Part shown: positions 53,605 through 61,896 of the stretch, in pieces
How the letters are laid out: the number at the start of each line of letters is the position of its first letter
Position numbering within the stretch: the first letter of the stretch is position 1
From: Methylobacterium sp. J-088
GTDB lineage: Bacteria > Pseudomonadota > Alphaproteobacteria > Rhizobiales > Beijerinckiaceae
DNA length: 64,000 nucleotides
Assembly (NCBI RefSeq): GCF_022829295.1
Contig: NZ_JAKSYH010000175.1
Span: forward strand, 1 to 64,000
Direction of reading: 5' to 3'
Translations under genes and position numbers: made by a program
The notes under the pieces: model-generated
What the model saw: only the letters and a program-made list of their open reading frames with translations
Told to the model about the DNA's origin: nothing
The model's database searches: none

Positions 53605-55923
53605 ATGGCCGAGATCCGGATCTTCGGCATCCGCCACCACGGCCCGGGTTCGGCCAAGTCCCTGCGGGCGGCGCTCGACGGGTTCGCGCCGGATTGCCTG
53701 CTGATCGAGGGGCCGCCGGAGGCCGAGCCGCTGCTCCCGCTCGCGGCCGATCCCGGCATGAGGCCGCCGGTGGCGCTGCTGGTCTACCGGCCGGATCGGC
53801 CGCGGGCGTGCGGGTTCTTCCCCTACGCGGATTTCTCGCCGGAATGGGTCGCGCTGCGCCACGGCCTCGCGGCCGGGATCCCGGTGCGGTTCATCGACCT
53901 GCCGCAGGCGGTCCGGCTCGCCGACGGGTTTTCGCCCGAGCCGGCGCTCCCGGCGGAGCCGGCCAGTGATGCGGCCGAGATGGACGACGCCGCGGCGGCG
54001 GCGCCCGAAACCGATCGCCAGGACCCTGTCGCCGCGATCCGGCGCGATCCGCTGGGCGAGCTGGCGCAGGCCGCCGGACAGGCGGACGGCGAGCGCTGGT
54101 GGGACGCCCTGGTGGAGGGCCGGGGCGGGGCGGACGGCGACGTCTTCGCGGCCATCGCGGAGGCGATGACGGCCCTGCGCGAAGCCGAGCCGCAAGGGAG
54201 CGAGCTGGGAGAGAGCGATCCCGAGGAGGCGGCCCGCGAGGCGCAGATGCGCACCGGCATCCGGCGTGCCGCCCGGGACGGGTTTGCGCGGATCGCCGTC
54301 ATCTGCGGCGCGTGGCACGTCCCGGCGCTGCTGCGCCACGACGCCCGCGGTCAAGCGGCGTCCGACACCGCGACCCTCAAGGGCCTGCCCAAGACCAAGG
54401 TCGCGGTCGCCTGGGCGCCGTGGTCCTACCCGCGGCTGGCCGCGGCGAGCGGCTACCGGGCCGGGGTGCTCTCGCCCGAATGGTACGACACCCTGTGGCA
54501 TCACGAGGGCCGGGTCGCGGCCTATTGGCTCGCCCGGGCGGCGGCGCTGCTGCGGGGTGAGGATCTCGACGCCTCGCCGGCGTCCGTGATCGAGGCGGCC
54601 CGCCTCGCCGAGGCCTTGGCGGGGTTCCGCGGCCGGGCGCAGCCCGCCCTGGAGGATCTCGACGAGGCGGCGCTCGCGACCCTGTGCTTCGCCGATCCGG
54701 CCCCGATGGCGCTGATCCGGCGCAAGCTCGTGATCGGCGAGCGGCTGGGCGCGACCCCGCCGGGCAGCGCCGGCACCCCCGTGGAGGCGGATTTCGAGGC
54801 CCAGTGCCGGCGCCTGCGGCTCAAGCTCGGCGCGGAGACGGCTGAGATCACCCTCGACCTGCGCAAGGAGACCGACCTCGGCCGCAGCCAGTTCCTCAAC
54901 CGGCTCCGGCTGATCGACATCCCCTGGGGGACGCCGCGCCAAGCGCGCGGGCGCGGCACCTTCAAGGAGGCGTGGGCCCTGGCTTGGCAGCCCGATTGGG
55001 TGGTCGAGCTGGTGGCGGCCTCGGCCGACGGCGGCACGGTCGCGGAGGCGGCCGCCGAGCGGGTGCGCGCCAAGGCCCGGGAGGCGACCCGCGTCGCCGA
55101 CCTCGCGGCGCTGATCGGCACGCTGCTCGATGCCGATCTCGGGGCGGCGAGCGGCGATGTGATCCGGGCGCTCGACGCCCGCGCTGCCGTCTCGGCGGAC
55201 GTGTTCGACCTAATGGAGGCTCTGCCGCCGCTCGCGGAACTCGCCCGCTACGGTTCCGTGCGCGCCTCCGCCACCGCACCGGTCCTGGCCCTGGTGCGGG
55301 GTCTGCTGCCGCGGGCGGCGGCCGGCCTCGTCGCCGCCTGCCAGAGCCTCGACGATGCGGCCGCTGCCGACGCCAAGGCGCGGATCGTCGCGGTCTCCGG
55401 CGCGGTCGCGCTCCTGGAGGATCCCGACCTCGCCGCGATCTGGCGAAATGCCCTGCGGGCTCTCGCCGATCAGGAGCACGTCCACGGCCGGGTGGTCGGC
55501 CGGGCCGTGCGCCTCCTCCACGAGGGCGGCGCCCTGACGGATGCCGAGGCGGGCGACCGCCTTCACCGCGCCCTGTCGCGGGCGACCGAGGCCCTGGCGG
55601 CGGCGGCCTGGATCGAGGGTTTTCTCGCGGAGAGCGGCACGACGCTGGTCCATGGCCGGGGCCTGCTCGCCCTGGTGGATTCCTGGCTCGGCGGCCTCGC
55701 GCCCGAGATGTTTTCGGAATTGCTGCCGCTGGTGCGCCGGACCTTCGCGACCCTCGCGCCGGCAGAGCGCCGGGCCATCGGCGAGGCCCTGGCCCGGCCG
55801 GAGGGTGCGGGCCGCGGCGAGGATGTCCCGGGAGCCCTGTTCGATGCGCAGCGCGCCGCGCGGGTGCTGCCCATCCTGCGCCTGCTCCTCGGGCCGGAGC
55901 CTGCCACGGAGGGAAGAGCGTGA
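53605..55923 (+). CDS. DUF5682 family protein with TraB/TIKI-like N-terminal motifs
   Basis: A 772-residue protein. The N-terminal ~300 residues start with I-F-G-I-R-H-H-G-P-G-S (H11, H12), then C-L-L-I-E-G-P-P-E (E35), and later I-C-G-A-W-H-V-P-A-L-L (H238). This order of H, E and G-x-W-H resembles the TraB/TIKI/EreA-type metal hydrolases, so a metal-dependent peptidase-like or esterase-like activity is possible (inference from motifs). An acidic linker (about 115-135) interrupts this part, and the C-terminal half is helical. It probably is the effector or client of the MoxR-VWA chaperone pair. Confidence 0.8.
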   Translation: MAEIRIFGIRHHGPGSAKSLRAALDGFAPDCLLIEGPPEAEPLLPLAADPGMRPPVALLVYRPDRPRACGFFPYADFSPEWVALRHGLAAGIPVRFIDLPQAVRLADGFSPEPALPAEPASDAAEMDDAAAAAPETDRQDPVAAIRRDPLGELAQAAGQADGERWWDALVEGRGGADGDVFAAIAEAMTALREAEPQGSELGESDPEEAAREAQMRTGIRRAARDGFARIAVICGAWHVPALLRHDARGQAASDTATLKGLPKTKVAVAWAPWSYPRLAAASGYRAGVLSPEWYDTLWHHEGRVAAYWLARAAALLRGEDLDASPASVIEAARLAEALAGFRGRAQPALEDLDEAALATLCFADPAPMALIRRKLVIGERLGATPPGSAGTPVEADFEAQCRRLRLKLGAETAEITLDLRKETDLGRSQFLNRLRLIDIPWGTPRQARGRGTFKEAWALAWQPDWVVELVAASADGGTVAEAAAERVRAKAREATRVADLAALIGTLLDADLGAASGDVIRALDARAAVSADVFDLMEALPPLAELARYGSVRASATAPVLALVRGLLPRAAAGLVAACQSLDDAAAADAKARIVAVSGAVALLEDPDLAAIWRNALRALADQEHVHGRVVGRAVRLLHEGGALTDAEAGDRLHRALSRATEALAAAAWIEGFLAESGTTLVHGRGLLALVDSWLGGLAPEMFSELLPLVRRTFATLAPAERRAIGEALARPEGAGRGEDVPGALFDAQRAARVLPILRLLLGPEPATEGRA

Positions 55924-57083
55924 GCGAGACCGAGCGCCTGCGCCGCTGGCGCCTCGTCCTGGGCGGCGGCCCGGCGGACGGCATCGGCTGCCCCCTGTCC
56001 GAGCGCGACCTTCGGATCGACCAAGCGCTCGGCGCCCTCTACGATTCCGACCGCAAGGCCGGGCTCGGCGCCTCCGCGCCCTCCGTGCCGCGCTGGCTCG
56101 GCGACATCCGCGACTACTTCCCGGCCTCCGTGGTGCAGGTGATGCAGCGCGACGCGTTCGAGCGGCTCGACCTCAAGCGCATGCTGACCGAGCCCGAGAT
56201 GCTGGAGGCCGTGGTGCCCGACGTGGCCCTGGTCTCGACGCTGATCGCCATGCGCAGCCTCCTCGGCGGCCGGACCAAGGAGACCGCCCGGCTGGTGGTG
56301 CGCCGGGTGGTCGAGGCGCTGATGCGCAAGCTCGAAGAGCCGGTGCGACAGGCGGTGAACGGCGCGATCGACCGGTCCCGGGTGAACCGGCGCCCGCGCC
56401 ACGCCGAGATCGACTGGAACCGCACCATCCGGGCGAACCTGCGCCACTACCAAGCCGACTACAAAACGATCATCCCCGAGACCCGGCTCGGCCACGGGCG
56501 CCGGAGCCGCGGCTCCCTCAAGGACGTGGTGCTGTGCATCGACCAGTCGGGCTCGATGGCGGCCTCCGTGGTCTATGCCAGCATCTTCGGCGCCGTGATG
56601 GCCTCGCTGCCGGCGGTCTCGACGCGGCTCGTGGTGTTCGACACCGCGGTGGTCGATCTCTCCGACACGCTCGACGACCCCGTCGAGGTGCTGTTCTCGG
56701 TGCAACTCGGCGGCGGCACCGACATCAACCGGGCGGTGGGCTACTGCGCGTCGCGCATCACCCGGCCCGAGGACACGATCCTGGTGCTGATCTCCGACCT
56801 CTACGAGGGCGGCGTGACGGAGGGTCTGCTCGGCCACGCCCAGCGCCTCGTGGCCGCCGGGGTGCAGTTCGTGGCGCTGCTCGCCCTGTCGGATTCCGGC
56901 GCTCCGTCCTACGACCGGGCGCTCGCGGCCCGGCTCGCCGCGCTCGGCGTTCCGGCCTTCGCCTGCACGCCCGACCTGTTCCCCGACATGATGGCGGCGG
57001 CGATCCGCAAGGCCGACCTCGACGCCTGGGCGGCGGGTGCCGGCATCGCGGCGGTGCGGGCCGATCCGGGGCCGGATGGCTAG
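55920..57083 (+). CDS. VWA domain protein, partner of the MoxR ATPase
   Basis: A 387-residue protein starting at a GTG that overlaps the previous stop (GTGA). The N-terminal half is helical; residues 200-370 form a von Willebrand A domain with a full metal site: D208-x-S210-x-S212, T267 (G-G-G-T-D) and D293 (I-S-D-L). An intact site means it can bind a ligand through a metal ion. MoxR-VWA pairs usually act on a third protein; DUF5682 is the obvious candidate. Confidence 0.88.
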   Translation: MSETERLRRWRLVLGGGPADGIGCPLSERDLRIDQALGALYDSDRKAGLGASAPSVPRWLGDIRDYFPASVVQVMQRDAFERLDLKRMLTEPEMLEAVVPDVALVSTLIAMRSLLGGRTKETARLVVRRVVEALMRKLEEPVRQAVNGAIDRSRVNRRPRHAEIDWNRTIRANLRHYQADYKTIIPETRLGHGRRSRGSLKDVVLCIDQSGSMAASVVYASIFGAVMASLPAVSTRLVVFDTAVVDLSDTLDDPVEVLFSVQLGGGTDINRAVGYCASRITRPEDTILVLISDLYEGGVTEGLLGHAQRLVAAGVQFVALLALSDSGAPSYDRALAARLAALGVPAFACTPDLFPDMMAAAIRKADLDAWAAGAGIAAVRADPGPDG

Positions 57084-57547
57084 AGCGCTCTCCGCCAATC
57101 AGGGCGACCAACTCACTGAAATCTCAGCTCGTTTTTGGCCCACCGGCCTGAAGGCCCCCGTCGATCCCGTGGATCTGGGTGCAACCCTTCTCTGGGGCAG
57201 GGCCAAGCGAACAGCCGTCGGATGTGCAGGCCATCGACGGCGCCCGGCAGGATGGTGTCGTTCATGCGCAGCTCGGGGCGTCCGTGTGCTTCGACGAGCT
57301 CTCCGACCGCGCCCGATCTGCTGCGTCCTGTCGGAGACATCGCACAGACCCGTCCCGAGGCCCGGCAGGTCACCGGCGGCCTTCCTGAGCCCGTCACTGT
57401 GGATGTCGCAGACGAATTTCCGAGCTATCCGCGGCCGATGCCCTCTGCGCCGGCAACATACTGTGCTGTTCGTGGCGTCCGCTTCCCGTGAGATGCGGCG
57501 TTCGGCGGCCCAGGAATCCACGCCCGCCCTTGAATGATGCACCGCTA
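57084..57547 (+). other. intergenic gap after the VWA gene
   Basis: About 460 bases with no recognised gene. It starts with a partial copy of the dispersed repeat (AGAGCGCTCTCCGCC). The minus strand has broken protein-like frames, but none matches a family I know. The promoter of the MarR operon should be in the last 60 bases. Confidence 0.45.
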
Positions 57548-57567
57548 ATTGATAGTTTGCTATCGAT
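57548..57567 (+). promoter_or_regulatory. candidate MarR operator
   Basis: Inverted repeat ATTGATAG-TTTG-CTATCGAT, matching in seven of eight positions per arm, in an AT-rich patch 50 bases before the MarR start codon. Size and place fit an autoregulatory MarR site that would control the whole efflux operon. Confidence 0.5.
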
Positions 57568-57617
57568 ACGCGCTGGGCCGTCAAGGATCATCCATCGCAA
57601 TCACCCGGGGGCGTGAG

Positions 57618-58094
57618 ATGACAGCCGGAACCCTCCGCCAGCTCCGTCTGGCCTACACCCAAACGCTGCTGCTGTCCGGGCGCCAGTGGCGGCGGCTCGC
57701 CAACGCGGCGACCGAAGCGCATGGCATCTCAGAAGCCAAGGCTATGCCGCTGGTGCTGATCGCCCGCATGGGCGGCGCGCCGCGTCAGACCACCCTGGCG
57801 GATGCGATCGGCATCGAGGGCCCGTCGCTGGTGCGGCTCCTGGATCAACTCGAGAAGACGGACCTCGTCGCCCGCCGGGAGGACCCGACCGACCGGCGCG
57901 CGAAGGTGCTGACCCTGACGCCTGCGGGGCAGGCGGTCGTGGCGCGAATCGAGGCCGATCTGGAGCGGCTGCGGGATGCGGCCTTCGCCAAGGTGAGCGC
58001 CGCCGACCTGGAGGCGGCCTTACGGGTGTTCCAGGCCCTGCAGGACCATATCGGCGGCGCGGTCGAGCTCGACGGGGCGGAGGCCGCGGAATGA
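57618..58094 (+). CDS. MarR family transcriptional regulator
   Basis: A 158-residue winged-helix protein from the ATG at 57618. The recognition part reads T-L-A-D-A-I-G-I-E-G-P-S-L-V-R-L-L-D-Q-L-E, and the wing has V-A-R-R-E-D-P-T-D-R-R-A-K-V-L-T-L-T. MarR proteins repress efflux and aromatic-degradation genes until a phenolic ligand binds. It overlaps the FUSC gene by four bases. Confidence 0.92.
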   Translation: MTAGTLRQLRLAYTQTLLLSGRQWRRLANAATEAHGISEAKAMPLVLIARMGGAPRQTTLADAIGIEGPSLVRLLDQLEKTDLVARREDPTDRRAKVLTLTPAGQAVVARIEADLERLRDAAFAKVSAADLEAALRVFQALQDHIGGAVELDGAEAAE

Positions 58095-60133
58095 CCCTTC
58101 CGGGCTGGCGCGACTGGGCCTTCGCGCTCAAGACCTTCGGGGCCGGCATGCTGGCCCTGTTTCTGGCGTTCTGGATCGACCTGCCGAACCCCTACTGGGC
58201 GCTCGGCACCGTCTATATCACCAGCCAGGTGCTGGCCGGCGCCACCCGCTCCAAGGCGCTCTACCGGGTGCTCGGCACCCTGCTCGGAGCGGTGGTCACG
58301 GTCGCCCTCGTGCCGAACCTCGTGAACGCGCCGGAACTCCTCACGCTCGCCATCGCGGCCTGGGTCGCGACGTGCCTGTACGTCTCCCTGCTCGACCGCA
58401 CCCCGCGCAGCTACCTGATGATGCTCGGCGGCTACACGGCGGCGCTGATCGGCTTCCCGGCCGTGGGCGAACCCGGGACGATGTTCGATATCGCCGTGGC
58501 CCGGGCCGAGGAGATCACCCTCGGCATCCTCTGCGCAAGCCTCGTCAACACGGTCGTGCTGCCGCAATCGGTGGCGCCGGTGATCTCCGGCCGGCTCGAC
58601 CTCTGGCTGCGCGACGCGCGGGAGTGGGCCATCGACGTCCTCGCCCGCACCCGCGCGTCGCGGGACACGCAGGCCACCCGGCTGAAGCTCGCCTCGGATG
58701 TGGTCGCGTTCGATGCCCTGGCGACGCCGCTGCGCTACGACATGACCGGTGCGGAGCGCTCGGCTGAGGCCATGGCGACCCTGCGCCAGCACATGCTGAT
58801 GTTCCTGCCCATCGCCTCCGCGGTCTCGGACCGTATCGAGACGCTGGAGCGGGCGAACGCGCTGCCGCAGCGCCTGCGCACCCTCCTCGACGCCATGGCG
58901 GCCTGGCTCGCGGCCGGAACCACCGAGCAGGCGCAAGCCGACCGCCTGAAGGCCGACGCGGACGCCCTCGAACCCGGGCTCGGCGAGCGGCCATCCTGGG
59001 ACGCCCTGGTACTGGCCAGCCTCCTGGCGCGGCTGCGCGACTTCATCGACCTGCGCCAGGACGCCCGCATCCTGCAGCGGCACATCGCGGATGGCACGCC
59101 GGTCACCGAGGACCTGACCTTCCGGTACACCGCGGCGGCACGAACGATCCGCCACCGCGATCACGGCATGGCGCTGCTGTCGGCTCTGGGCGTGTTCCTG
59201 ACCGTCCTGGTCACCTGCGCGATCTGGATCGCGACCGGCTGGCCGCACGGCTCGGCCGCCCCGATGATGGCCGCGGTCGGCTGCAGCCTCTTCGCCGCCC
59301 AGGACGACCCCGCGCCGTTCATCGTGAGCTTCGCCAACTCGGCCATCCTCGGCGCCCTCGGGTCTGGCGCCTACCTGTTCGCCGTCCTGCCGCTGGCCAC
59401 CTCCTTCGAGATGCTGGCGCTCGCGCTGTCCCCGGGCCTGCTAATCTGCGGGGTGTTCATGGCCCAGCCGAAAACCGCGCCCCTGGCGATGGGCGCGGCG
59501 CTCAACGGTTCGGCCATGATCGCGCTCCAGGGCAGCTACACGGGCGACTTCGTAGCCTTCGCCAATGCGTCCGTCGCGGTCATCGTCGGGATGTGGGTCG
59601 CCGCCATCGTCACCCGCCTCGTCCGCTCGGTCGGCGCCGGCTGGTCGGCGCGGCGATTGCGGGCCATCAACCGCCGCAGCCTCGCCCGCGCCGCCGAGCG
59701 CCAGGGCGCGCAGAACGGCCTCGAACTCGCAGCCCTGATGCTCGACCGGGTCGGCCTGATCGCGCCGCGGCTGGCCGCCCTTCCGTCCGACGATGCGGAA
59801 TGGACCGCCGACCTCCTGGCCGAGGTCCGGGTCGGCATCAACGTCGTGGAGCTACGGCGCGACCGACGACAGCTTTCGGAGCCGGCCCGGGCGGCCGTCG
59901 AGGCGCTCCTGGCCGCGCTGGCGCGCCACTTCGGAGCCGAGCCGGGAAAGCCCGCCCCGGGCCTGCTCGACACAATCGATGGGGCCCTCGACGCCGTCTC
60001 CCGCGACGCGCGGCAGGCGCCCGGACGGGCTGCCTTGATGGGACTCGTGGGCATCCGGCGTGGCCTGTTCCCGGACGCGCCGGCTTACCGTTCGACCCTG
60101 CCCAGGGTCACGCATCCGGAGCTCGCGGCATGA
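58091..60133 (+). CDS. FUSC family efflux protein (AaeB-like)
   Basis: A 680-residue inner-membrane protein with two sets of about six helices (roughly residues 10-150 and 360-510) and a cytoplasmic domain after each, the layout of the fusaric-acid-resistance/AaeB family. N-P-Y-W-A-L-G-T-V-Y in the first helices and R-T-P-R-S-Y are family signs. With DUF1656 and HlyD proteins it exports aromatic carboxylic acids (p-hydroxybenzoate in AaeAB) using the proton gradient. It is coupled to marR (ATGA) and to the next gene (ATGA). Confidence 0.92.
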   Translation: MTLPGWRDWAFALKTFGAGMLALFLAFWIDLPNPYWALGTVYITSQVLAGATRSKALYRVLGTLLGAVVTVALVPNLVNAPELLTLAIAAWVATCLYVSLLDRTPRSYLMMLGGYTAALIGFPAVGEPGTMFDIAVARAEEITLGILCASLVNTVVLPQSVAPVISGRLDLWLRDAREWAIDVLARTRASRDTQATRLKLASDVVAFDALATPLRYDMTGAERSAEAMATLRQHMLMFLPIASAVSDRIETLERANALPQRLRTLLDAMAAWLAAGTTEQAQADRLKADADALEPGLGERPSWDALVLASLLARLRDFIDLRQDARILQRHIADGTPVTEDLTFRYTAAARTIRHRDHGMALLSALGVFLTVLVTCAIWIATGWPHGSAAPMMAAVGCSLFAAQDDPAPFIVSFANSAILGALGSGAYLFAVLPLATSFEMLALALSPGLLICGVFMAQPKTAPLAMGAALNGSAMIALQGSYTGDFVAFANASVAVIVGMWVAAIVTRLVRSVGAGWSARRLRAINRRSLARAAERQGAQNGLELAALMLDRVGLIAPRLAALPSDDAEWTADLLAEVRVGINVVELRRDRRQLSEPARAAVEALLAALARHFGAEPGKPAPGLLDTIDGALDAVSRDARQAPGRAALMGLVGIRRGLFPDAPAYRSTLPRVTHPELAA

Positions 60134-60339
60134 CGGGTGAACTCGATCTCTACGGGGTCTTCGTGCCGAGCCTCGCGGCCTGGATGCTGATCGCCTTCGC
60201 GGTCAGCCTGCCCCTGCGGCGGGTGCTGGCCTGGACCGGGTTCTACCGCATGGTCTGGCACCGGCCCCTGTTCGACCTCGCCCTCTACGTCGTGCTCCTC
60301 GGCCTCGTCGTCTCGGTTGCGGTGCCGCTCACCTCCTGA
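60130..60339 (+). CDS. DUF1656 small membrane protein (AaeX-like)
   Basis: A 69-residue protein with two helices and the family start E-L-D-L-Y-G-V-F-V-P, then L-R-R-V-L and a W-H-R-P-L-F-D-L-A-L-Y block. These short proteins always accompany FUSC and HlyD genes. Its ATG overlaps the FUSC stop by four bases. Confidence 0.92.
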   Translation: MTGELDLYGVFVPSLAAWMLIAFAVSLPLRRVLAWTGFYRMVWHRPLFDLALYVVLLGLVVSVAVPLTS

Positions 60340-60398
60340 CCGGCGGGCGCGTCCGGCCGCCCCGCCTCGCCCCTGCACAGATCTTCCGGATCGACCCC

Positions 60399-61346
60399 AT
60401 GCCTCGGTTGCTCGCTCTCCTGATCCGCCTCCTCGTCACCCTCGGGATGGTCGCCGCCGCCATCGTGGTCGGGCTGGCGCTGTGGGACTACTACATGGAG
60501 GCGCCCTGGACCCGGGACGGACGGGTGCGGGCCGACGTGGTGCAGGTGGCCCCCGACGTGTCCGGCCTCGTCACCGAGGTTCTCGTCGCGGACAACCAGG
60601 TGGTGAAGCGGGGCGACGTGCTGTTCCGCATCGATCCCGAGCGCTTCGATCTGGCCCTGCGCCAGGCGGAAGCGATGGTCGAGGGCAAGCAGGCGACCGC
60701 CGAGCGGGCCGCCGCCGACTCCATCCGCTACCAGAAGCTCAGCGACGCCGCCGCGTCCCAGCAGCGGGTCGAGGCGGCCCGGGCGACCGACCTGGAAGCC
60801 AAGGCGGCGTACGGACAGGCGGTGGCAGACCGCGACCTCGCCAAGCTCAACCTCGAACGCTCCGCGGTGAAGGCCTCGGTCAACGGGCGCATCACCAACA
60901 TGGAGCTGCGGCCCGGCACCTACGTCACAACCGGGCGCGGGGTGATGGCGCTGATCGACAGCGACACGCTCCGCGTCGAGGGCTACTTCGAGGAGACCAA
61001 GCTCCCGCGCATCCACGTGGGTGACAGGGCCAGCGTCCGCCTGATGGGCGACGATTCCACGCTGAACGGCCGCGTGGAGAGCTTCGCGGGCGGCATCGAG
61101 GACCGCGAGCGCACCGCCGGATCGAATCTGCTGGCCAACGTCAACCCGACCTTCGCCTGGGTCCGGCTGGCCCAGCGCATCCCGGTGCGGATCAAGCTGG
61201 ACGACGTTTCCGACGAGACCCGCCTGGTCTCGGGCCGCACCGCGACGGTCGCGGTCGAGCCCAAGGGCGAGAGACCGCATTTCAGCCTGTTCGGGTCCTG
61301 GCGGGGCGCGCCGCAGCCCGCGACCCAGGAGACGAAAACCCGTTAG
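60399..61346 (+). CDS. HlyD family periplasmic adaptor (AaeA-like)
   Basis: A 315-residue membrane fusion protein with one N-terminal helix (about 6-30), W-T-R-D-G-R-V-R-A, biotinyl-lipoyl-like halves V-S-G-L-V-T-E-V and N-G-R-I-T-N, a short helical hairpin (about 85-150) and a beta-barrel with Y-F-E-E-T-K. It links the FUSC pump to an outer-membrane channel, which is not encoded here. It is 59 bases after the DUF1656 gene. Confidence 0.93.
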   Translation: MPRLLALLIRLLVTLGMVAAAIVVGLALWDYYMEAPWTRDGRVRADVVQVAPDVSGLVTEVLVADNQVVKRGDVLFRIDPERFDLALRQAEAMVEGKQATAERAAADSIRYQKLSDAAASQQRVEAARATDLEAKAAYGQAVADRDLAKLNLERSAVKASVNGRITNMELRPGTYVTTGRGVMALIDSDTLRVEGYFEETKLPRIHVGDRASVRLMGDDSTLNGRVESFAGGIEDRERTAGSNLLANVNPTFAWVRLAQRIPVRIKLDDVSDETRLVSGRTATVAVEPKGERPHFSLFGSWRGAPQPATQETKTR

Positions 61347-61473
61347 GGAGCCGTCCATCGACCGGCCGACACTGCAGGATCAGCTCAGCGCGGCCTCGCG
61401 TTCCCCTGCCGGCTGCTGCGGTCCGCCTGTCGAAGTGGCGGCTCCGCACGGGCGAAGCGTCCGTGGGTCTGCG

Positions 61474-61896
61474 CTAGGGCCGCGGGATGGACACTCCGCT
61501 CCGTTCGATCTGGCTCAGGACTCGATGCAGATCGAACGGCTTGGGCAGGAAGGTCGCACGGGCCGGAAGGGCCTCGCGGCTGACCGGCGCTTCCCCGGAG
61601 ACCACGAAGAGGAGCGTCGGCGGGAATCGTTCGCGCACGTAATGCGCGAGCTTGAACCCGTTCATATCGCCGGGCATCTGCACATCGGTCAGCACGACCC
61701 GGATCTCGCCGTGCCGTTCGAGCAGCGCGATCGCCTCCTCGGCGTTGCCCGCCTCGAACACGCGCCAGCCCCGCTCCGCGAAGAAGTCGACGATGTCGAA
61801 GCGCAGGAGCGCCTCGTCCTCGACGACGAGCACCGTCTTGTCACCGATCGGCGACCTCTGCCCCACCGCTACCCGTTCCCCCTTCGCGAATCGCAT
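61474..61896 (-). CDS. stand-alone response-regulator receiver protein
   Basis: About 140 residues, one receiver domain: V-V-E-D-E-A, phospho-Asp about 71 (V-L-T-D-V-Q-M-P-G), S in V-S-G and K in K-P-F. No output domain. It overlaps the end of the kinase gene by about 56 bases if started at the ATG at 61896; a GTG at 61866 would reduce this. CheY-like or FixJ-N type partners of HWE kinases are frequent in this order. Confidence 0.88.
   Translation of the reverse strand: MRFAKGERVAVGQRSPIGDKTVLVVEDEALLRFDIVDFFAERGWRVFEAGNAEEAIALLERHGEIRVVLTDVQMPGDMNGFKLAHYVRERFPPTLLFVVSGEAPVSREALPARATFLPKPFDLHRVLSQIERSGVSIPRP

Noticed and set aside
51745..54942. Minus-strand frame of over 1000 codons across the MoxR and DUF5682 genes
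   Set aside because: Antisense shadow; the plus-strand genes have overlaps, ribosome sites and conserved motifs.
57084..57547. Degraded transposase on the minus strand
   Set aside because: Some broken protein-like stretches, but no transposase motif or terminal repeats could be identified.
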